Notes: a model not told the origin generated them from the sequence alone. DNA of 64,000 nucleotides from Noviherbaspirillum sedimenti (GCF_003590835.1 NZ_QYUQ01000002.1:1736001-1800000), one strand, 5' to 3'; shown: positions 8,828-18,634, numbered from the stretch's first letter. Numbers and translations: made by a program.

Positions 8828-10345
8828 TCAGCGCATCCCCACGGCGAGCGGCGCAATTGTGCGTGCAGCGCCGGGAAACCCCAGGCAATCCGCAAAATCC
8901 TCGAACGCCCCATAGACTGGTTGCGCCGGCCGATTCCGCCCGCACAGGTCACTTGCCTGGGTTTTGCCGGCATCGCGCCGAGGTGGCGCCGTGCGCCAGG
9001 CCAGATCAAGCGTCGCCGGCTGCCGGTACAGCGCGCGTGCCGTATGCCATCCCAGGTAGCTGGCGGCCATGGCGCCCGTGAGATTATCGACGGCGCGCAC
9101 CACGCCATCATCGCGGCTGCGAATCAGGCCGTCGACCAGGTTACCCTCGATATCGGCGCTACTGACGGCAAAACGCACCGTGATCCCGGCGGTGTCGAGC
9201 AGCGTGTTATGCGCCACCTTGCTGGCGGAGGCGCGGTTGAGGTAAATGCCATCGTCGGAACAGGAAGCGATCAGGTTGCCGTCAATGCTGCCGCCATCAT
9301 GCTCGGTAAGGCAACGACGATCGCGGCAATAATCGCTGCCGGTGCCGCCGCCGCCCAGCGACAAGCCGACGCGCTGGCCGGGCGCACCGCGCAAGGCGCG
9401 TTCGCACAGGATGATGTTGCGCTCGAAACGGTTGCCACTGCCCGCGCCCTTGGCAAATGCGCCATAGCTGACGCGGTTGCCTTCCCCCTTGATGAAGTCG
9501 CTGATCAGGTTGCCGCGAATGCGCCAGTCGCTGGCGCCGACCAGGTCGATCGGGGTGACCGGGTTGGCGGTCTGGCGCACACTGGCATTGCTCAGGGTAT
9601 TGGCTTCAATGACGCCATGATCCGGGTAAATATTGCCTTCGCCATTGATCTTGAAATGCGCATTGAAATCGGTGATCACGTTATTGCGCGCAATGAAATG
9701 GGATGCCTGCGAGACGACATGAAAAGCATGTTCGCAATCACCATGTTGCCGGCATACGCCCTGGATCGTCAGGTTTTCAAACACCCAGTAAGGCGCGGAC
9801 ACCTTGAAGCCTTCGCTCAGGCCAAACAGCAGGGTGACCGTGCCCGGCTGCTGCGCGCGCACCGTAATCGGCATGGCGGAACTGCCAGGCTGGCTGGCAA
9901 CGATGGTTCTGTCGCTGAAATGGTAGCTGCCGGGCAGGAAAGTGATCACATTGCCGGGGCGCGCCGCCTGTATCGCAGTGCGGGCGGCAGCGGCGGAATC
10001 GACAAATACCACCTGCCTCGCCTGGACTGCCTGCGGGATGGCGGCATTGACTGTCGCAGCCGGCACAGGCTGGGCGCCAAGCGTCAGCGCCGGCAGCGCG
10101 AAGGGAAGCTGATCGCCGCGATCAAGTGCGACCAACGTACGCCCGGCCCAGCTGCCGAAGCCGGCGATAAGCGGATTGTGGCCCTCGGCGCGGCGTTCGA
10201 GGTACGGCCCCAGACTACGCGGCGCGATTTCCAGACGTTCGACCAGCAGCGCCAATGCCAGCGCCAATGCCAGCGCCAGCAAAGCCAGCGTCGCGGCGGC
10301 GCTCCACAGGAAACTCTTGCGGGTAATGAAAGGCGCGGCAGACAT
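8828..10345 (-). CDS. Right-handed parallel beta-helix protein, membrane-anchored or secreted
   Basis: Protein of 505 residues. Residues about 13-33 form a hydrophobic segment made largely of Leu-Ala repeats, followed by a periplasmic or surface domain. From about residue 130 on there are many beta-helix rungs with Asn ladders (FENLTIQGV, FIARNNVITDF, IEANTLSN, IDGNLIASC, VAHNTLLDT). The fold is that of chondroitinase-B-like lyases and other polysaccharide-active proteins, but catalytic residues of PL6 cannot be assigned. The start at MSAAPF is chosen over one 19 codons upstream because the signal segment then sits near the N terminus and AGGGAG lies upstream. It is monocistronic. Confidence 0.75.
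   Translation of the reverse strand: MSAAPFITRKSFLWSAAATLALLALALALALALLVERLEIAPRSLGPYLERRAEGHNPLIAGFGSWAGRTLVALDRGDQLPFALPALTLGAQPVPAATVNAAIPQAVQARQVVFVDSAAAARTAIQAARPGNVITFLPGSYHFSDRTIVASQPGSSAMPITVRAQQPGTVTLLFGLSEGFKVSAPYWVFENLTIQGVCRQHGDCEHAFHVVSQASHFIARNNVITDFNAHFKINGEGNIYPDHGVIEANTLSNASVRQTANPVTPIDLVGASDWRIRGNLISDFIKGEGNRVSYGAFAKGAGSGNRFERNIILCERALRGAPGQRVGLSLGGGGTGSDYCRDRRCLTEHDGGSIDGNLIASCSDDGIYLNRASASKVAHNTLLDTAGITVRFAVSSADIEGNLVDGLIRSRDDGVVRAVDNLTGAMAASYLGWHTARALYRQPATLDLAWRTAPPRRDAGKTQASDLCGRNRPAQPVYGAFEDFADCLGFPGAARTIAPLAVGMR
10248..10280 (-). repeat. 12-bp tandem repeat coding the Leu-Ala membrane segment
   Basis: About 2.7 copies of agcgccaatgcc. On the coding strand it encodes Leu-Ala repeats of the signal/membrane helix of the beta-helix protein. 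Slippage would lengthen or shorten the helix by four residues. Confidence 0.7.
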
Positions 10346-10512
10346 GTTTGCGTCAAGACTCCCTGGCGTGGCGAAGCGAAAGGAATGCGGCCACGCGGCC
10401 ATTGCCTGGCATGCGCCGTGAGCGCAAACGCGTCCGTCATCCGGGGGACAGTTTAAAGGATCGCCGCCGCACTGGCAAAATTCCCGCTATGCCCTCGCCG
10501 TACACTCAACAT

Positions 10513-10776
10513 TCAGGCGGCGTGCGGTCGGAATGACCAGGGACCGATCACCAGCGGCATGTCGGTCTGGCCGGCGTTGAGCAGGCGCCGCGCCACTTGC
10601 TGGATGCGATATTCATTGCGCCGGTAGATCGCCGCCAGGTCCTGCGGATCAGCATCCTCGGAAAGTAGATACAAGGCTTGCCGCAGCACGATGCATTTGC
10701 GACGTGAAAAACCTTCCGCGAGCGTGAACGCCACGCCATCAAGGCCGGGTTCATTGATTACCAGTTCATTTAGCAT
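10513..10776 (-). CDS. Hypothetical protein, 87 residues
   Basis: Small cytosolic protein beginning MLNELVINEPGLDG and ending RPHAA. It contains an Arg- and Asn-rich amphipathic region (IYRRNEYRIQQVARRLL) that looks helical. No motif of a known family is recognised. The second ATG is chosen as start because GGGAG sits seven bases before it but only one base before the first ATG (10782). No operon partner is visible. Confidence 0.6.
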   Translation of the reverse strand: MLNELVINEPGLDGVAFTLAEGFSRRKCIVLRQALYLLSEDADPQDLAAIYRRNEYRIQQVARRLLNAGQTDMPLVIGPWSFRPHAA

Positions 10777-10886
10777 TGCCATTCTCCCGATTCGCAGAAC
10801 AAAGTCCCCACGGAAAGGATAAAACCGAACGGCAATTAATCGTTGCGACTAATCAATAGATAAACCTGCGCCTGTCATGCCTGTGC

Positions 10887-11042
10887 TCATGGATTGTCCA
10901 GCAAGCGCCGCACGAATTGCGTGACCTCCTGACGCGCCTGCGCATCGTGAAACGTGCTATGCCCGAAAGCCGGCACGATGACACTTTTCGCCTCGGCGCG
11001 CCCTGCCGTTTGATCGTCCTCACATAGGACAGAAAGGACCAT
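10887..11042 (-). pseudogene. C-terminal remnant of an alpha/beta hydrolase
   Basis: A 51-codon frame whose second half reads SVIVPAFGHSTFHDAQAR and ends FVRRLLDNP. The Gly-His followed by a helix of QxxV-type residues resembles the last strand, catalytic histidine loop and final helix of alpha/beta hydrolases. The strand, nucleophile elbow and acid that should precede it are missing and the upstream DNA does not encode them. It is best read as the stump of a deleted gene; a genuine tiny protein is less likely. Confidence 0.4.
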
Positions 11043-11226
11043 TTGAATTCGCCGGACTAACGCCTCCAGGACACACCATCGGATGAATCCCGTCGTCCCT
11101 CGTCAATTTATTGGCGCATTGCACAAAAAATCCGTCCCGCAGAGCAATCCAACGCCCCTTAAAAATCATTCCACCAAGAACCAAATTCGATCTACAATCA
11201 GCCACTGCAATAATAACGGGGGTCGG

Positions 11227-11400
11227 ATGCTTTTTTTCGTGACGGTACTGGTTATCCTGCTGCTTGCCTTGGCCAGCTTTTATCTGGTCTGGTGCGCCAC
11301 GGAAGATGGCGTGACCATGAAAGAACTCGATAACGTCTATTATCACGATCCTGCCTATATAGCGCATGCCCCGCGCGACGCCTGGAACGATCCGGACTGA
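11227..11400 (+). CDS. Small single-span membrane protein, 57 residues
   Basis: Starts MLFFVTVLVILLLALASFYL, a single N-terminal membrane helix, followed by a short acidic, His- and Tyr-containing tail (VYYHDPAYIAHAPRD). An ATG 48 codons upstream is in frame, but GGGGGTCGG directly before the chosen ATG and the position of the hydrophobic segment support this start. The tail would lie in the periplasm or cytosol depending on orientation. Family unknown. Confidence 0.6.
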   Translation: MLFFVTVLVILLLALASFYLVWCATEDGVTMKELDNVYYHDPAYIAHAPRDAWNDPD

Positions 11401-11538
11401 GCTGCCGCCTTCACAACGCCGGCTTTCTCTCTGTCAATGAAAATTCGCACTGATTTGCAACTTTATGCTGTAATACAAGCAGCTTCAAGCCTTGTTCCGT
11501 TTACGCGAAGTTCCCCTGACCAATTCCTGGAGAAGTGC

Positions 11539-11853
11539 ATGAAAAAACTGCTCGTCTTGCTCGCACTGACTGCCCCGCTCGCCCTGCAGGCCGTCCACGC
11601 GCAAACCGCTCAAACTGAGCCAAAGCCGACTGCGCAACAAAGCAAAATGACTACCTGCAATAAGGAAGCTGGCGACAAAAAAGGCGACTCGCGCAAGGCT
11701 TTCATGAAACAGTGCCTGAGCGCCAAACCTGCGGCGCCTGCCGACGGCCGCACCGCGCAGCAGGAAAAAATGAAGACCTGCAACCAGAATGCGACCGGAA
11801 AAAAAGGCGATGAACGCAAGGCTTTCATGAAGGAATGCCTGAAAAAGGACTGA
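11539..11853 (+). CDS. PsiF-repeat periplasmic protein
   Basis: Exported protein of 104 residues. A signal peptide (MKKLLVLLALTAPLALQAVHAQ) is followed by two PsiF repeats, each with the pattern KM-TCN-(5)-KKGD-RKAFMK-CL. PsiF was named in E. coli as phosphate-starvation-inducible; its molecular role is unknown. The chosen start has CTGGAGAAG before it, whereas an upstream in-frame ATG would bury the signal peptide. A strong terminator follows 17 bases after the stop. No Pho box was identified with confidence. Confidence 0.88.
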   Translation: MKKLLVLLALTAPLALQAVHAQTAQTEPKPTAQQSKMTTCNKEAGDKKGDSRKAFMKQCLSAKPAAPADGRTAQQEKMKTCNQNATGKKGDERKAFMKECLKKD

Positions 11854-11868
11854 TGTTCCTTTCCCGCC

Positions 11869-11904
11869 AAAACCCGCCCGCGCGCTCGCCGGGCGGGTTT
11901 TTTC
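11869..11904 (+). terminator. Rho-independent terminator after the psiF-like gene
   Basis: A perfect 10-bp stem (AACCCGCCCG/CGGGCGGGTT) with a 9-base loop, followed by a T tract on the plus strand. Confidence 0.9.
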
Positions 11905-12036
11905 ATGCCAGCCTGTGTTGCATCGAAGATTGCATTCCCGAAAACTCCGTACGCAAGGAAGGCTGATACAGCGCAAACACGGAATCTCGCGTCTTGTCTA
12001 AGGTGTACATAATCACTTCAGGAAAGACCCATCGCC

Positions 12037-13842
12037 ATGGACAAGCAAACCGTTCCAGCCGGCGTAGAGCGCATGGCCAGCCCTTGGCTTGGCACCCTGC
12101 ACCGCGACTTTCCCTTTTACCACGAGCCGTATAACCAGCCCCCCGCCGCCAATCTTGACCGCATGCTCAAGGCCGGGATCGGCAAGCTGACCGCGAATGT
12201 CTCGCCGATGTCGATCTGGATGGCCTACGTCGACTGGCTGGTGCACGTCCAGTGCTCGCCATCCAAGCAACAGGAATTATTGACCGAAGCGGCGCGAAAA
12301 ATCTGGCGCTGGAACGAATACGAGCTGGAAGTGGCCCAGGACGACCCGCATGCCGAGCAAACCTCGGTAGTCCCGCTACCCCAGGACAAACGTTTTGCCG
12401 ACCCGGCCTGGCGCCGCTGGCCCTTCAATGTCATTTCCCAAGGATTTCTTCTGACACAGCAATGGTGGCATCGCGCCACCACCGATGTTTCCGGTGTTTC
12501 GCTGCACCACGAAGAAGTGGTCAATTTCATGGTGCGCCAGATTCTCGACATGTACTCGCCATCGAATTTCTTGCTGACCAATCCGGTCGTCCTGCACGAA
12601 ACCCTGCAGACTGGCGGGCGCAATCTGGTGGCGGGAATGCAGAATGCCATGAAGGATCTGGAACACACGATCAACGATACCCATCCGCAAGACCGGTCGA
12701 GCTTCAAGGTCGGCAAGAACCTTGCCGTCACGCCAGGCAAGGTGGTATTCCGCAACCGCCTGATCGAGCTGATCCGCTACCAGCCGACCACCGAGACCGT
12801 GCACGAAACGCCGATATTGTTCGTGCCGGCATGGATCATGAAATATTACATTCTCGACCTGTCGCCCAAAAATTCCCTGGTCAAATATCTGCTCGACCAG
12901 GGCTATACCGTGTTCATGATTTCCTGGAAAAACCCGCTGGCCTCGGACCGCGACATGTCGCTGGAGGATTACCGCAAGCTGGGTGTCATGGACGCCCTGG
13001 AAGCGGTGCTCGAACAGACCGGCGCATCGCATATCAATGCGGTCGGCTATTGCCTCGGTGGTACGCTATTGTCGATTGCCGCAGCTGCCATGGCGCGCCA
13101 CCATGACCGGCGGCTGGCCAGCATGACGCTGTTCGCTTCGCAAGTCGATTTCAAGGAACCCGGCGAACTGTCGCTGTTCATCGACGAAAGCCAGATTACG
13201 CTGCTTGAGGCAATCATGTGGGACCAGGGCTATCTTGACACCAAACAGATGGCCGGTGCCTTCCAGCTGTTGCGCTCGAACGACCTGATCTGGTCGCGCC
13301 GGCTGAACCAGTACTTGCTGGGGCGGTCGGAGCCTGAAAACGATCTGATGGCCTGGAATGTCGATGCCACCCGCATGCCTTTCCGCATGCATTCCGAGTA
13401 CCTGCGCAAGCTCTTCCTTGACAATGAACTCGCCGAAGGCGGCTATTGCGTCGATGACCAGCCGGTCGCCTTGACCGATATCCGCGCACCGATTTTTTTG
13501 GTCGGCACGCTCACTGACCATGTCGCCCCTTGGCGCTCGACCTTCAAGATCCATTTGCTGGCCGATACCGAAGTCACTTTCCTGCTGACCACTGGCGGCC
13601 ACAACGCCGGCGTGGTGTCGCCGCCGGGGCAGCCACGCCGCAGCTATCAGGTGGCGACCAGCCAGCATCATGATCCGTATGTCGATCCGGATATCTGGCA
13701 AGCCCGGACGCCACGCCAGGAAGGCTCATGGTGGCCGGAATGGGAACGCTGGTTGCGCAAGCACTCCGGCAAGCACATCGCGCCGCCCCCATTCGGCAAG
13801 ACTCTCTATGATGCACCCGGCAAGTACGTGCTGCAGCCCTGA
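12037..13842 (+). CDS. phaC: Class I poly(3-hydroxyalkanoate) synthase
   Basis: Polymerises hydroxyacyl-CoA into storage polyester at the granule surface. The protein has 601 residues, the usual class I length. The lipase-like box is GYCLGG with the catalytic Cys339; the other members of the triad are Asp494 (TLTDHVAPW) and His522 (TTGGHNAGV). The N-terminal third is the class I regulatory domain. No phaA, phaB, phaR or phasin gene lies beside it, so it may be a second synthase of the genome. Spacing to the convergent protease gene is about 120 bases and contains a 9-bp tandem repeat. Confidence 0.94.
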   Translation: MDKQTVPAGVERMASPWLGTLHRDFPFYHEPYNQPPAANLDRMLKAGIGKLTANVSPMSIWMAYVDWLVHVQCSPSKQQELLTEAARKIWRWNEYELEVAQDDPHAEQTSVVPLPQDKRFADPAWRRWPFNVISQGFLLTQQWWHRATTDVSGVSLHHEEVVNFMVRQILDMYSPSNFLLTNPVVLHETLQTGGRNLVAGMQNAMKDLEHTINDTHPQDRSSFKVGKNLAVTPGKVVFRNRLIELIRYQPTTETVHETPILFVPAWIMKYYILDLSPKNSLVKYLLDQGYTVFMISWKNPLASDRDMSLEDYRKLGVMDALEAVLEQTGASHINAVGYCLGGTLLSIAAAAMARHHDRRLASMTLFASQVDFKEPGELSLFIDESQITLLEAIMWDQGYLDTKQMAGAFQLLRSNDLIWSRRLNQYLLGRSEPENDLMAWNVDATRMPFRMHSEYLRKLFLDNELAEGGYCVDDQPVALTDIRAPIFLVGTLTDHVAPWRSTFKIHLLADTEVTFLLTTGGHNAGVVSPPGQPRRSYQVATSQHHDPYVDPDIWQARTPRQEGSWWPEWERWLRKHSGKHIAPPPFGKTLYDAPGKYVLQP

Positions 13843-13875
13843 TGCGATTGATGCGATTGATGCGATTGATGCGAT
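13840..13875 (+). repeat. Four perfect 9-bp tandem repeats over the phaC stop codon
   Basis: The unit tgatgcgat occurs four times in a row and its first TGA is the phaC stop. Being nine bases long, changes in copy number do not alter the protein. Confidence 0.9.
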
Positions 13876-13959
13876 ACCGGCAGCCTGCGACGGCCTGCGC
13901 CACCCACCAGCACAACAGGCCGCTGCTTATCCGCCTTGGTCCACCAACTCAGCCCGCCT

Positions 13960-15090
13960 TCAACCCGGCAATTCCTCCACGCTCAGCTTGAGCGCGATCA
14001 GCTTGTCCTTGCGCCACACCTCGGCGCTGACCGTGGTGCCGGGCCGCGTGCTCCCGACCAGCCGTGCCAGGTCGGCCGGATTCTGCACCGGCTTGCCGTC
14101 AAAGGAAAGCAGCACGTCGCCCGGCACGACCCCCGCGCGCGCCGCCGGTCCGCTGCGTTGTACCGCTGCCACCAACACGCCACGGGCTTCCTTCAGCCCC
14201 AGCGCGGCGGCGATATCCTGCGTCAATTCCTGTGACTGGATACCAATACGCCCGCGCGTCACCTTGCCGGTTTCGCGTAATTGGCGGGAAATATCCAGCG
14301 CGATATCGATTGGAATGGCAAACGAGATGCCCATGTAGCCGCCGGTCTGGCTGTAAATCTGCGAATTGATGCCGACCACATCCCCGCGGGTGCTGAACAA
14401 GGGCCCGCCGGAATTGCCGGGATTGACCGCCACATCGGTCTGGATGAAGGGTACATAACTACCATTGGGCAACAAACGCCCCTTGGCGCTGACCACGCCC
14501 ACCGTAACGCTGTTTTCAAAACCGAAGGGTGCACCAATCGCCGCCACCCATTCGCCCGCCTCCAACCGGTTGGGATCGCCCATCGTCACCACCGGCAAGT
14601 TCTTGGCATCGATCTTGATCAGGGCCACATCCGTGTAGCGGTCGAAGCCGATCACCTTGGCCTGGAATTCGCGCTTGTCGGTCAGCTTGACCAAGACTTC
14701 ATCGGTATCGGCGACCACATGGGCATTGGTCAGCACATAACCATCCGGACTGATGATGAAGCCGGAACCCAGGCCCGCCTGGGGCGCTTCACCGAATTGC
14801 GGCAAGCCGCCAAAACGCCGGAAAAACTCATAGAAGGGGTCGCCCTCGCGCAAGCCACTCCCCTCGCCGCCACTGCCCGCGCGCAAGGTGCTGATGTTAA
14901 CCACTGCCAAGCCTTCACGCTTGACCAGCTCGACGAAATTCGGCAAGGCCAGACCCGGCGCGGGAACCGTGGCCGGCACTGTTTTGCTCGCCGGCGCAGG
15001 TGGTGGCGCGGGCGCCGGCGAGCAGGCGGCAAGCGCGATCGCCACGGCCGCTGCCGCGCAATTTGCAGGAATACCCGGGCGCGTGGACAT
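13960..15090 (-). CDS. HtrA/DegS-like serine protease, predicted lipoprotein
   Basis: Envelope quality-control protease of 376 residues. A signal peptide with lipobox LAAC (Cys23) is followed by a Pro/Ala-rich linker, a trypsin-like domain with His124 (TNAHVV), Asp154 (YTDVAL) and Ser227 (GNSGGPL), and one PDZ domain from about residue 280. A single PDZ is the DegS layout, but DegS has a membrane helix; here lipid anchoring is predicted. The next residues after Cys are Ser-Pro, so sorting to the outer membrane is plausible. The start is fixed by AAGGAG seven bases upstream. It diverges from trxC. Confidence 0.9.
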   Translation of the reverse strand: MSTRPGIPANCAAAAVAIALAACSPAPAPPPAPASKTVPATVPAPGLALPNFVELVKREGLAVVNISTLRAGSGGEGSGLREGDPFYEFFRRFGGLPQFGEAPQAGLGSGFIISPDGYVLTNAHVVADTDEVLVKLTDKREFQAKVIGFDRYTDVALIKIDAKNLPVVTMGDPNRLEAGEWVAAIGAPFGFENSVTVGVVSAKGRLLPNGSYVPFIQTDVAVNPGNSGGPLFSTRGDVVGINSQIYSQTGGYMGISFAIPIDIALDISRQLRETGKVTRGRIGIQSQELTQDIAAALGLKEARGVLVAAVQRSGPAARAGVVPGDVLLSFDGKPVQNPADLARLVGSTRPGTTVSAEVWRKDKLIALKLSVEELPG

Positions 15091-15271
15091 GCTGGCTCCT
15101 TGTTTCGGCTCTGACGGGAAGGCTGGCTTATGATGCACCCAAGGCGGGCAGCGGGCATTCATCTGCATCAAGCGCGGTTGCCGACATCTTGAATTCGCCC
15201 GCCCTGCCACCATGTTCACATTCATGGGGTCAGGCAAAACCGTCGCCTGGTCACCACTCACAAGGCAAGCC

Positions 15272-15706
15272 ATGTCCCTCCTCCACCTCGTCTGCCCCGC
15301 CTGCCAGTCAGTCAACCGCGTTCCCGAAGAGCGCCTGCGCGATGCCCCCGATTGCGGCCGCTGTCATCGGCCGTTGTTTAGCGGCCAGCCGCTGGCATTG
15401 ACGACCGCCGAATTCGAACGCCACTTGCAAAAAAGCGACATCCCCCTGCTGGTGGATTTCTGGGCGCCGTGGTGCGGCCCCTGTCGCATGATGGCGCCGG
15501 CGTTCGAGCAAGCGGCGGCGCAGCTGGAACCGCATTTTCGCCTGGTCAAGGTCAATACCGAAGAAGAACAGACGCTGGCCGCCCGTTACGCCATCCGCAG
15601 TATCCCGACCCTGGCAATCTTCCGCCACGGCCAGGAAATCCGCCGCCAGGCCGGCGCCATGGGCGCCGCCGACATCGTGCGCTGGGCGCGCAACGCGCCC
15701 CGTTGA
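15272..15706 (+). CDS. trxC: Thioredoxin 2 with N-terminal zinc finger
   Basis: Cytosolic disulfide reductase of 144 residues. Four cysteines in two CxxC pairs (Cys8/Cys11 and Cys28/Cys31) form the zinc site that marks TrxC, and the active site is WCGPC (Cys68, Cys71). The start is the ATG directly before the first zinc pair, as in the family; a longer in-frame start has no support. It diverges from the HtrA-type protease with 181 bases between the two starts, which suggests a shared stress-responsive control region. In E. coli trxC belongs to the OxyR regulon. Confidence 0.93.
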   Translation: MSLLHLVCPACQSVNRVPEERLRDAPDCGRCHRPLFSGQPLALTTAEFERHLQKSDIPLLVDFWAPWCGPCRMMAPAFEQAAAQLEPHFRLVKVNTEEEQTLAARYAIRSIPTLAIFRHGQEIRRQAGAMGAADIVRWARNAPR

Positions 15707-15733
15707 GGCCACCCCACGGCGTGCCGCGGCATG

Positions 15734-15767
15734 AAAAAAGCCGGCGGGGCATGTGCCGCGCCGGCTT
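15734..15767 (-). terminator. Terminator downstream of acs
   Basis: Stem AAGCCGGCG/CGCCGGCTT. On the minus strand it is followed by six T, so it ends acs transcription; it may also stop trxC from the other side. Confidence 0.85.
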
Positions 15768-15784
15768 GATTTTCTGCAGAGACT

Positions 15785-17767
15785 TTACTGTGCCTGTTTC
15801 AGTTGATCAAGGATCGCCGGATTTTCCAGGGTCGAGATATCCTGGGTGATTTCCTCGCCCTTGGCCAAGACGCGCAACAGGCGCCGCATGATCTTGCCGG
15901 AACGGGTCTTGGGCAGGTTGTCGCCGAAACGCAGTTCCTTCGGCTTGGCGATCGGGCCGATCTCCTTGGCCACCCAGTCCCGCAATTCCTTGGCAATCTG
16001 CCTGGCTTCCTCGCCGCTCGGACGCGAACGCTTCAGGACCACGAAGGCACAGATCGCTTCGCCGGTGGTCTCGTCAGGCTTGCCGACCACGGCCGCTTCC
16101 GCCACCAGCGGATGGGCCACCAGCGCCGACTCGATTTCCATGGTCCCCATGCGATGGCCGGAGACGTTCAGCACATCGTCGATGCGCCCGGTAATGGTGA
16201 AGTAACCGGACTCCTTGTTGCGGATGGCGCCATCCCCCGCCAGATAAAGCTTGCCGCCAAATTCTTCCGGGAAGTAACTCTTCTTGAAGCGCTCCGGATC
16301 GTTCCAGATGGTACGGATCATCGCCGGCCATGGCCGCTTGACCACCAGGATGCCGCCCTGGCCATTGGGCAAGTCATTGCCGGTCTCGTCGACGATCGCC
16401 GCCATGATGCCCGGCAAAGGCAGGGTGCAGGAGCCCGGCACCATGGGGGTGGCCCCCGGCAGCGGCGAAATCATGTGGCCGCCGGTTTCGGTTTGCCAGA
16501 AGGTATCGACAATCGGGCATTGCTCGCGGCCGATATTCTTGTAGTACCACATCCACGCTTCCGGATTGATGGGTTCACCCACCGAACCGAGGATGCGCAG
16601 GCTGGACAGGTCGTATTGCGATGGATGCACCTTGGCATCGGCATCGGCCGCCTTGATCAGCGAGCGGATGGCGGTGGGCGCGGTATAGAAGATGCTGACC
16701 TTGTGGCGGGCGATCATGTCCCAGAAACGCCCGGCGTTCGGGTAGGTCGGGATGCCTTCGAAGACGACTTGCGTCGCGCCCACCGCCAGCGGACCATAGG
16801 CAATGTAGGTGTGGCCGGTGACCCAACCGATGTCGGCGGTGCACCAGAAGATATCGGCTGGCTTGATGTCGAAGGTCCACTTCATGGACAGGGCCGCCCA
16901 CAGCAGGTAGCCGCCGGAAGCATGCTGCACCCCCTTGGGCTTGCCGGTGGAACCCGACGTGTAGAGGATGAAGAGTGGATGCTCGGCATTCACCCATTCC
17001 GGTTCGCAGGTGTCGGCCTGGCTGGCCACCAGTTCGTGCAGCCAGAGGTCACGGCCTGCGGCGACAGCGATATTGCCGCCGGTGCGGCGATAGATGACGA
17101 CATTCCTGATGGTGTCGCAACCGCCCAGCGCCAGCGCTTCATCGACAATGGCTTTCAGGGGCAGGTGCTTGCCGCCGCGCAGTTGCTCGTCGGCAGTGAT
17201 CACCGCCACGGCGCCGGCGTCGATGATGCGCTCCTGCAGCGACTTGGCGGAAAAACCGCCAAACACCACCGAGTGGGTGGCGCCGATGCGCGCGCATGCC
17301 TGCATGGCGGCGATGCCTTCGACCGACATCGGCATGTAAATGACCACACGATCGCCCTTCTGGATGCCAAGGGATTTGAGGCCATTGGCCAGCTGGCATA
17401 CCCGCCGGTGCAATTCGCGGTAGCTCACCTGGCTCACTTCGCCGCCATCGGCTTCGAAAATCACCGCAGTCTTGTCGGCATTGCCATTGGCGAGGTTGCG
17501 ATCCAGGCAATTCCAGGAAACATTCAATTCGCCATCGCCAAACCATTTGTAGAACGGCGCCTGCGATTCATCCAGGGTTTGCGTGAAAGGCTTGTGCCAG
17601 TCGAGGTTTTCCCGGGCCAGCCTGGCCCAGAAGCCTGCGTAATCCCGGTCGGCCTCGGCGCAGAGCGCCCGGTAGGCATTCATTCCGGAAATCGCCGCAT
17701 CTTTTACCAGATTGGCGGGCGGATTAAAGATTCGGCTTTCCTGTTTTGCACTTTCGACATCGGCCAT
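15785..17767 (-). CDS. acs: Acetyl-CoA synthetase
   Basis: Activates acetate to acetyl-CoA through acetyl-AMP. At 660 residues it has the normal length. The P-loop [12 protein letters not shown], the WQTETGG adenylate motif and the C-terminal hinge GHRMGT are present, together with the acetylation-regulated lysine in [14 protein letters not shown] lies seven bases before the chosen ATG; a TTG five codons earlier is in frame but lacks a site. It is monocistronic with its own terminator. Confidence 0.97.
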   Translation of the reverse strand: MADVESAKQESRIFNPPANLVKDAAISGMNAYRALCAEADRDYAGFWARLARENLDWHKPFTQTLDESQAPFYKWFGDGELNVSWNCLDRNLANGNADKTAVIFEADGGEVSQVSYRELHRRVCQLANGLKSLGIQKGDRVVIYMPMSVEGIAAMQACARIGATHSVVFGGFSAKSLQERIIDAGAVAVITADEQLRGGKHLPLKAIVDEALALGGCDTIRNVVIYRRTGGNIAVAAGRDLWLHELVASQADTCEPEWVNAEHPLFILYTSGSTGKPKGVQHASGGYLLWAALSMKWTFDIKPADIFWCTADIGWVTGHTYIAYGPLAVGATQVVFEGIPTYPNAGRFWDMIARHKVSIFYTAPTAIRSLIKAADADAKVHPSQYDLSSLRILGSVGEPINPEAWMWYYKNIGREQCPIVDTFWQTETGGHMISPLPGATPMVPGSCTLPLPGIMAAIVDETGNDLPNGQGGILVVKRPWPAMIRTIWNDPERFKKSYFPEEFGGKLYLAGDGAIRNKESGYFTITGRIDDVLNVSGHRMGTMEIESALVAHPLVAEAAVVGKPDETTGEAICAFVVLKRSRPSGEEARQIAKELRDWVAKEIGPIAKPKELRFGDNLPKTRSGKIMRRLLRVLAKGEEITQDISTLENPAILDQLKQAQ

Positions 17768-17998
17768 TGAGTTCTCCTGCAAGCAGTTGTTATGAATGAA
17801 ATCACGCTAATTTTATTTTTTTCTATTGTATCGCTTGTTATTCAATTTGCACGGCTATCCGGAAAAGTCTTATTTTTTGACAATTTAATCCCGCAAAATC
17901 GGGCAATGGCCATGCATAAGCCAGTGCAAGCCATGGCCGGCGCCGTGTAAAATTGCGGGATTCGTTTTTTGAACCCAAGCATCATTTTCGGAATAAAC

Positions 17999-18616
17999 AT
18001 GTCACCCAAGGAAGATCTCGAAGTGCGCGCCAGCCGGCCGATCCGTCCGCTACCCAATCTGATTTTCATGAGCCGCTGGCTGCAGCTGCCGCTGTACCTC
18101 GGCCTGATCCTCGCGCAAGTTGTCTATGTCTTCCACTTCTGGGTCGAACTGACCGACCTGATCGGCGCCGTACTGGGCGACGCCTCCTCGCTGGCGCATA
18201 TTCTTTCCGCAGTCTCGATTGATGGCGCCCCGCGCGGCACCAAACTGACCGAAAGCACCATCATGCTGGTGGTGCTGGGCCTGATCGACGTGGTGATGAT
18301 TTCCAATCTGCTGATCATGGTGATCGTTGGCGGTTACGAAACCTTTGTCTCGCGCATGAATCTGGAGAGCCACCCTGACCAGCCGGAATGGCTCTCGCAC
18401 GTGAATGCTTCAGTGCTGAAGGTCAAGCTGGCCACCGCCATCATCGGCATTTCCTCGATCCACCTGTTGAAAACATTCATCAACGCTAGTGCCTATGACA
18501 CCAAGGTGTTGCTGGCGCAAACCGGCATCCACCTGGCTTTCCTGCTGTCGGCGCTGGCGATCGCCTATACCGACAAGCTGCTCGCAGGAGCGCACGGACC
18601 GGATTCCCATCATTAA
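17999..18616 (+). CDS. UPF0114/YqhA family inner-membrane protein
   Basis: Membrane protein of 205 residues with four hydrophobic segments (about 24-45, 78-105, 130-150 and 165-185). The motif region [20 protein letters not shown] is characteristic of the YqhA/TIGR00645 family. Function is unknown in all members. The ATG with GGAATAA upstream is preferred to a TTG ten codons earlier. The fumarase gene begins 18 bases after its stop, so the two are probably co-transcribed. Confidence 0.88.
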   Translation: MSPKEDLEVRASRPIRPLPNLIFMSRWLQLPLYLGLILAQVVYVFHFWVELTDLIGAVLGDASSLAHILSAVSIDGAPRGTKLTESTIMLVVLGLIDVVMISNLLIMVIVGGYETFVSRMNLESHPDQPEWLSHVNASVLKVKLATAIIGISSIHLLKTFINASAYDTKVLLAQTGIHLAFLLSALAIAYTDKLLAGAHGPDSHH

Positions 18617-18634
18617 ACCTTTGAAGGCACTTTC

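Noticed and set aside
8804..10456. 550-codon open frame opposite the beta-helix protein
   Set aside because: Long only because stops are rare in this frame of GC-rich DNA; the minus-strand protein has a signal helix and repeated fold motifs.
15803..17770. 655-codon open frame on the plus strand opposite acs
   Set aside because: Mirror frame of a GC-rich gene; no ribosome site and composition rich in Arg, His, Gln and Gly. acs on the other strand is certain.
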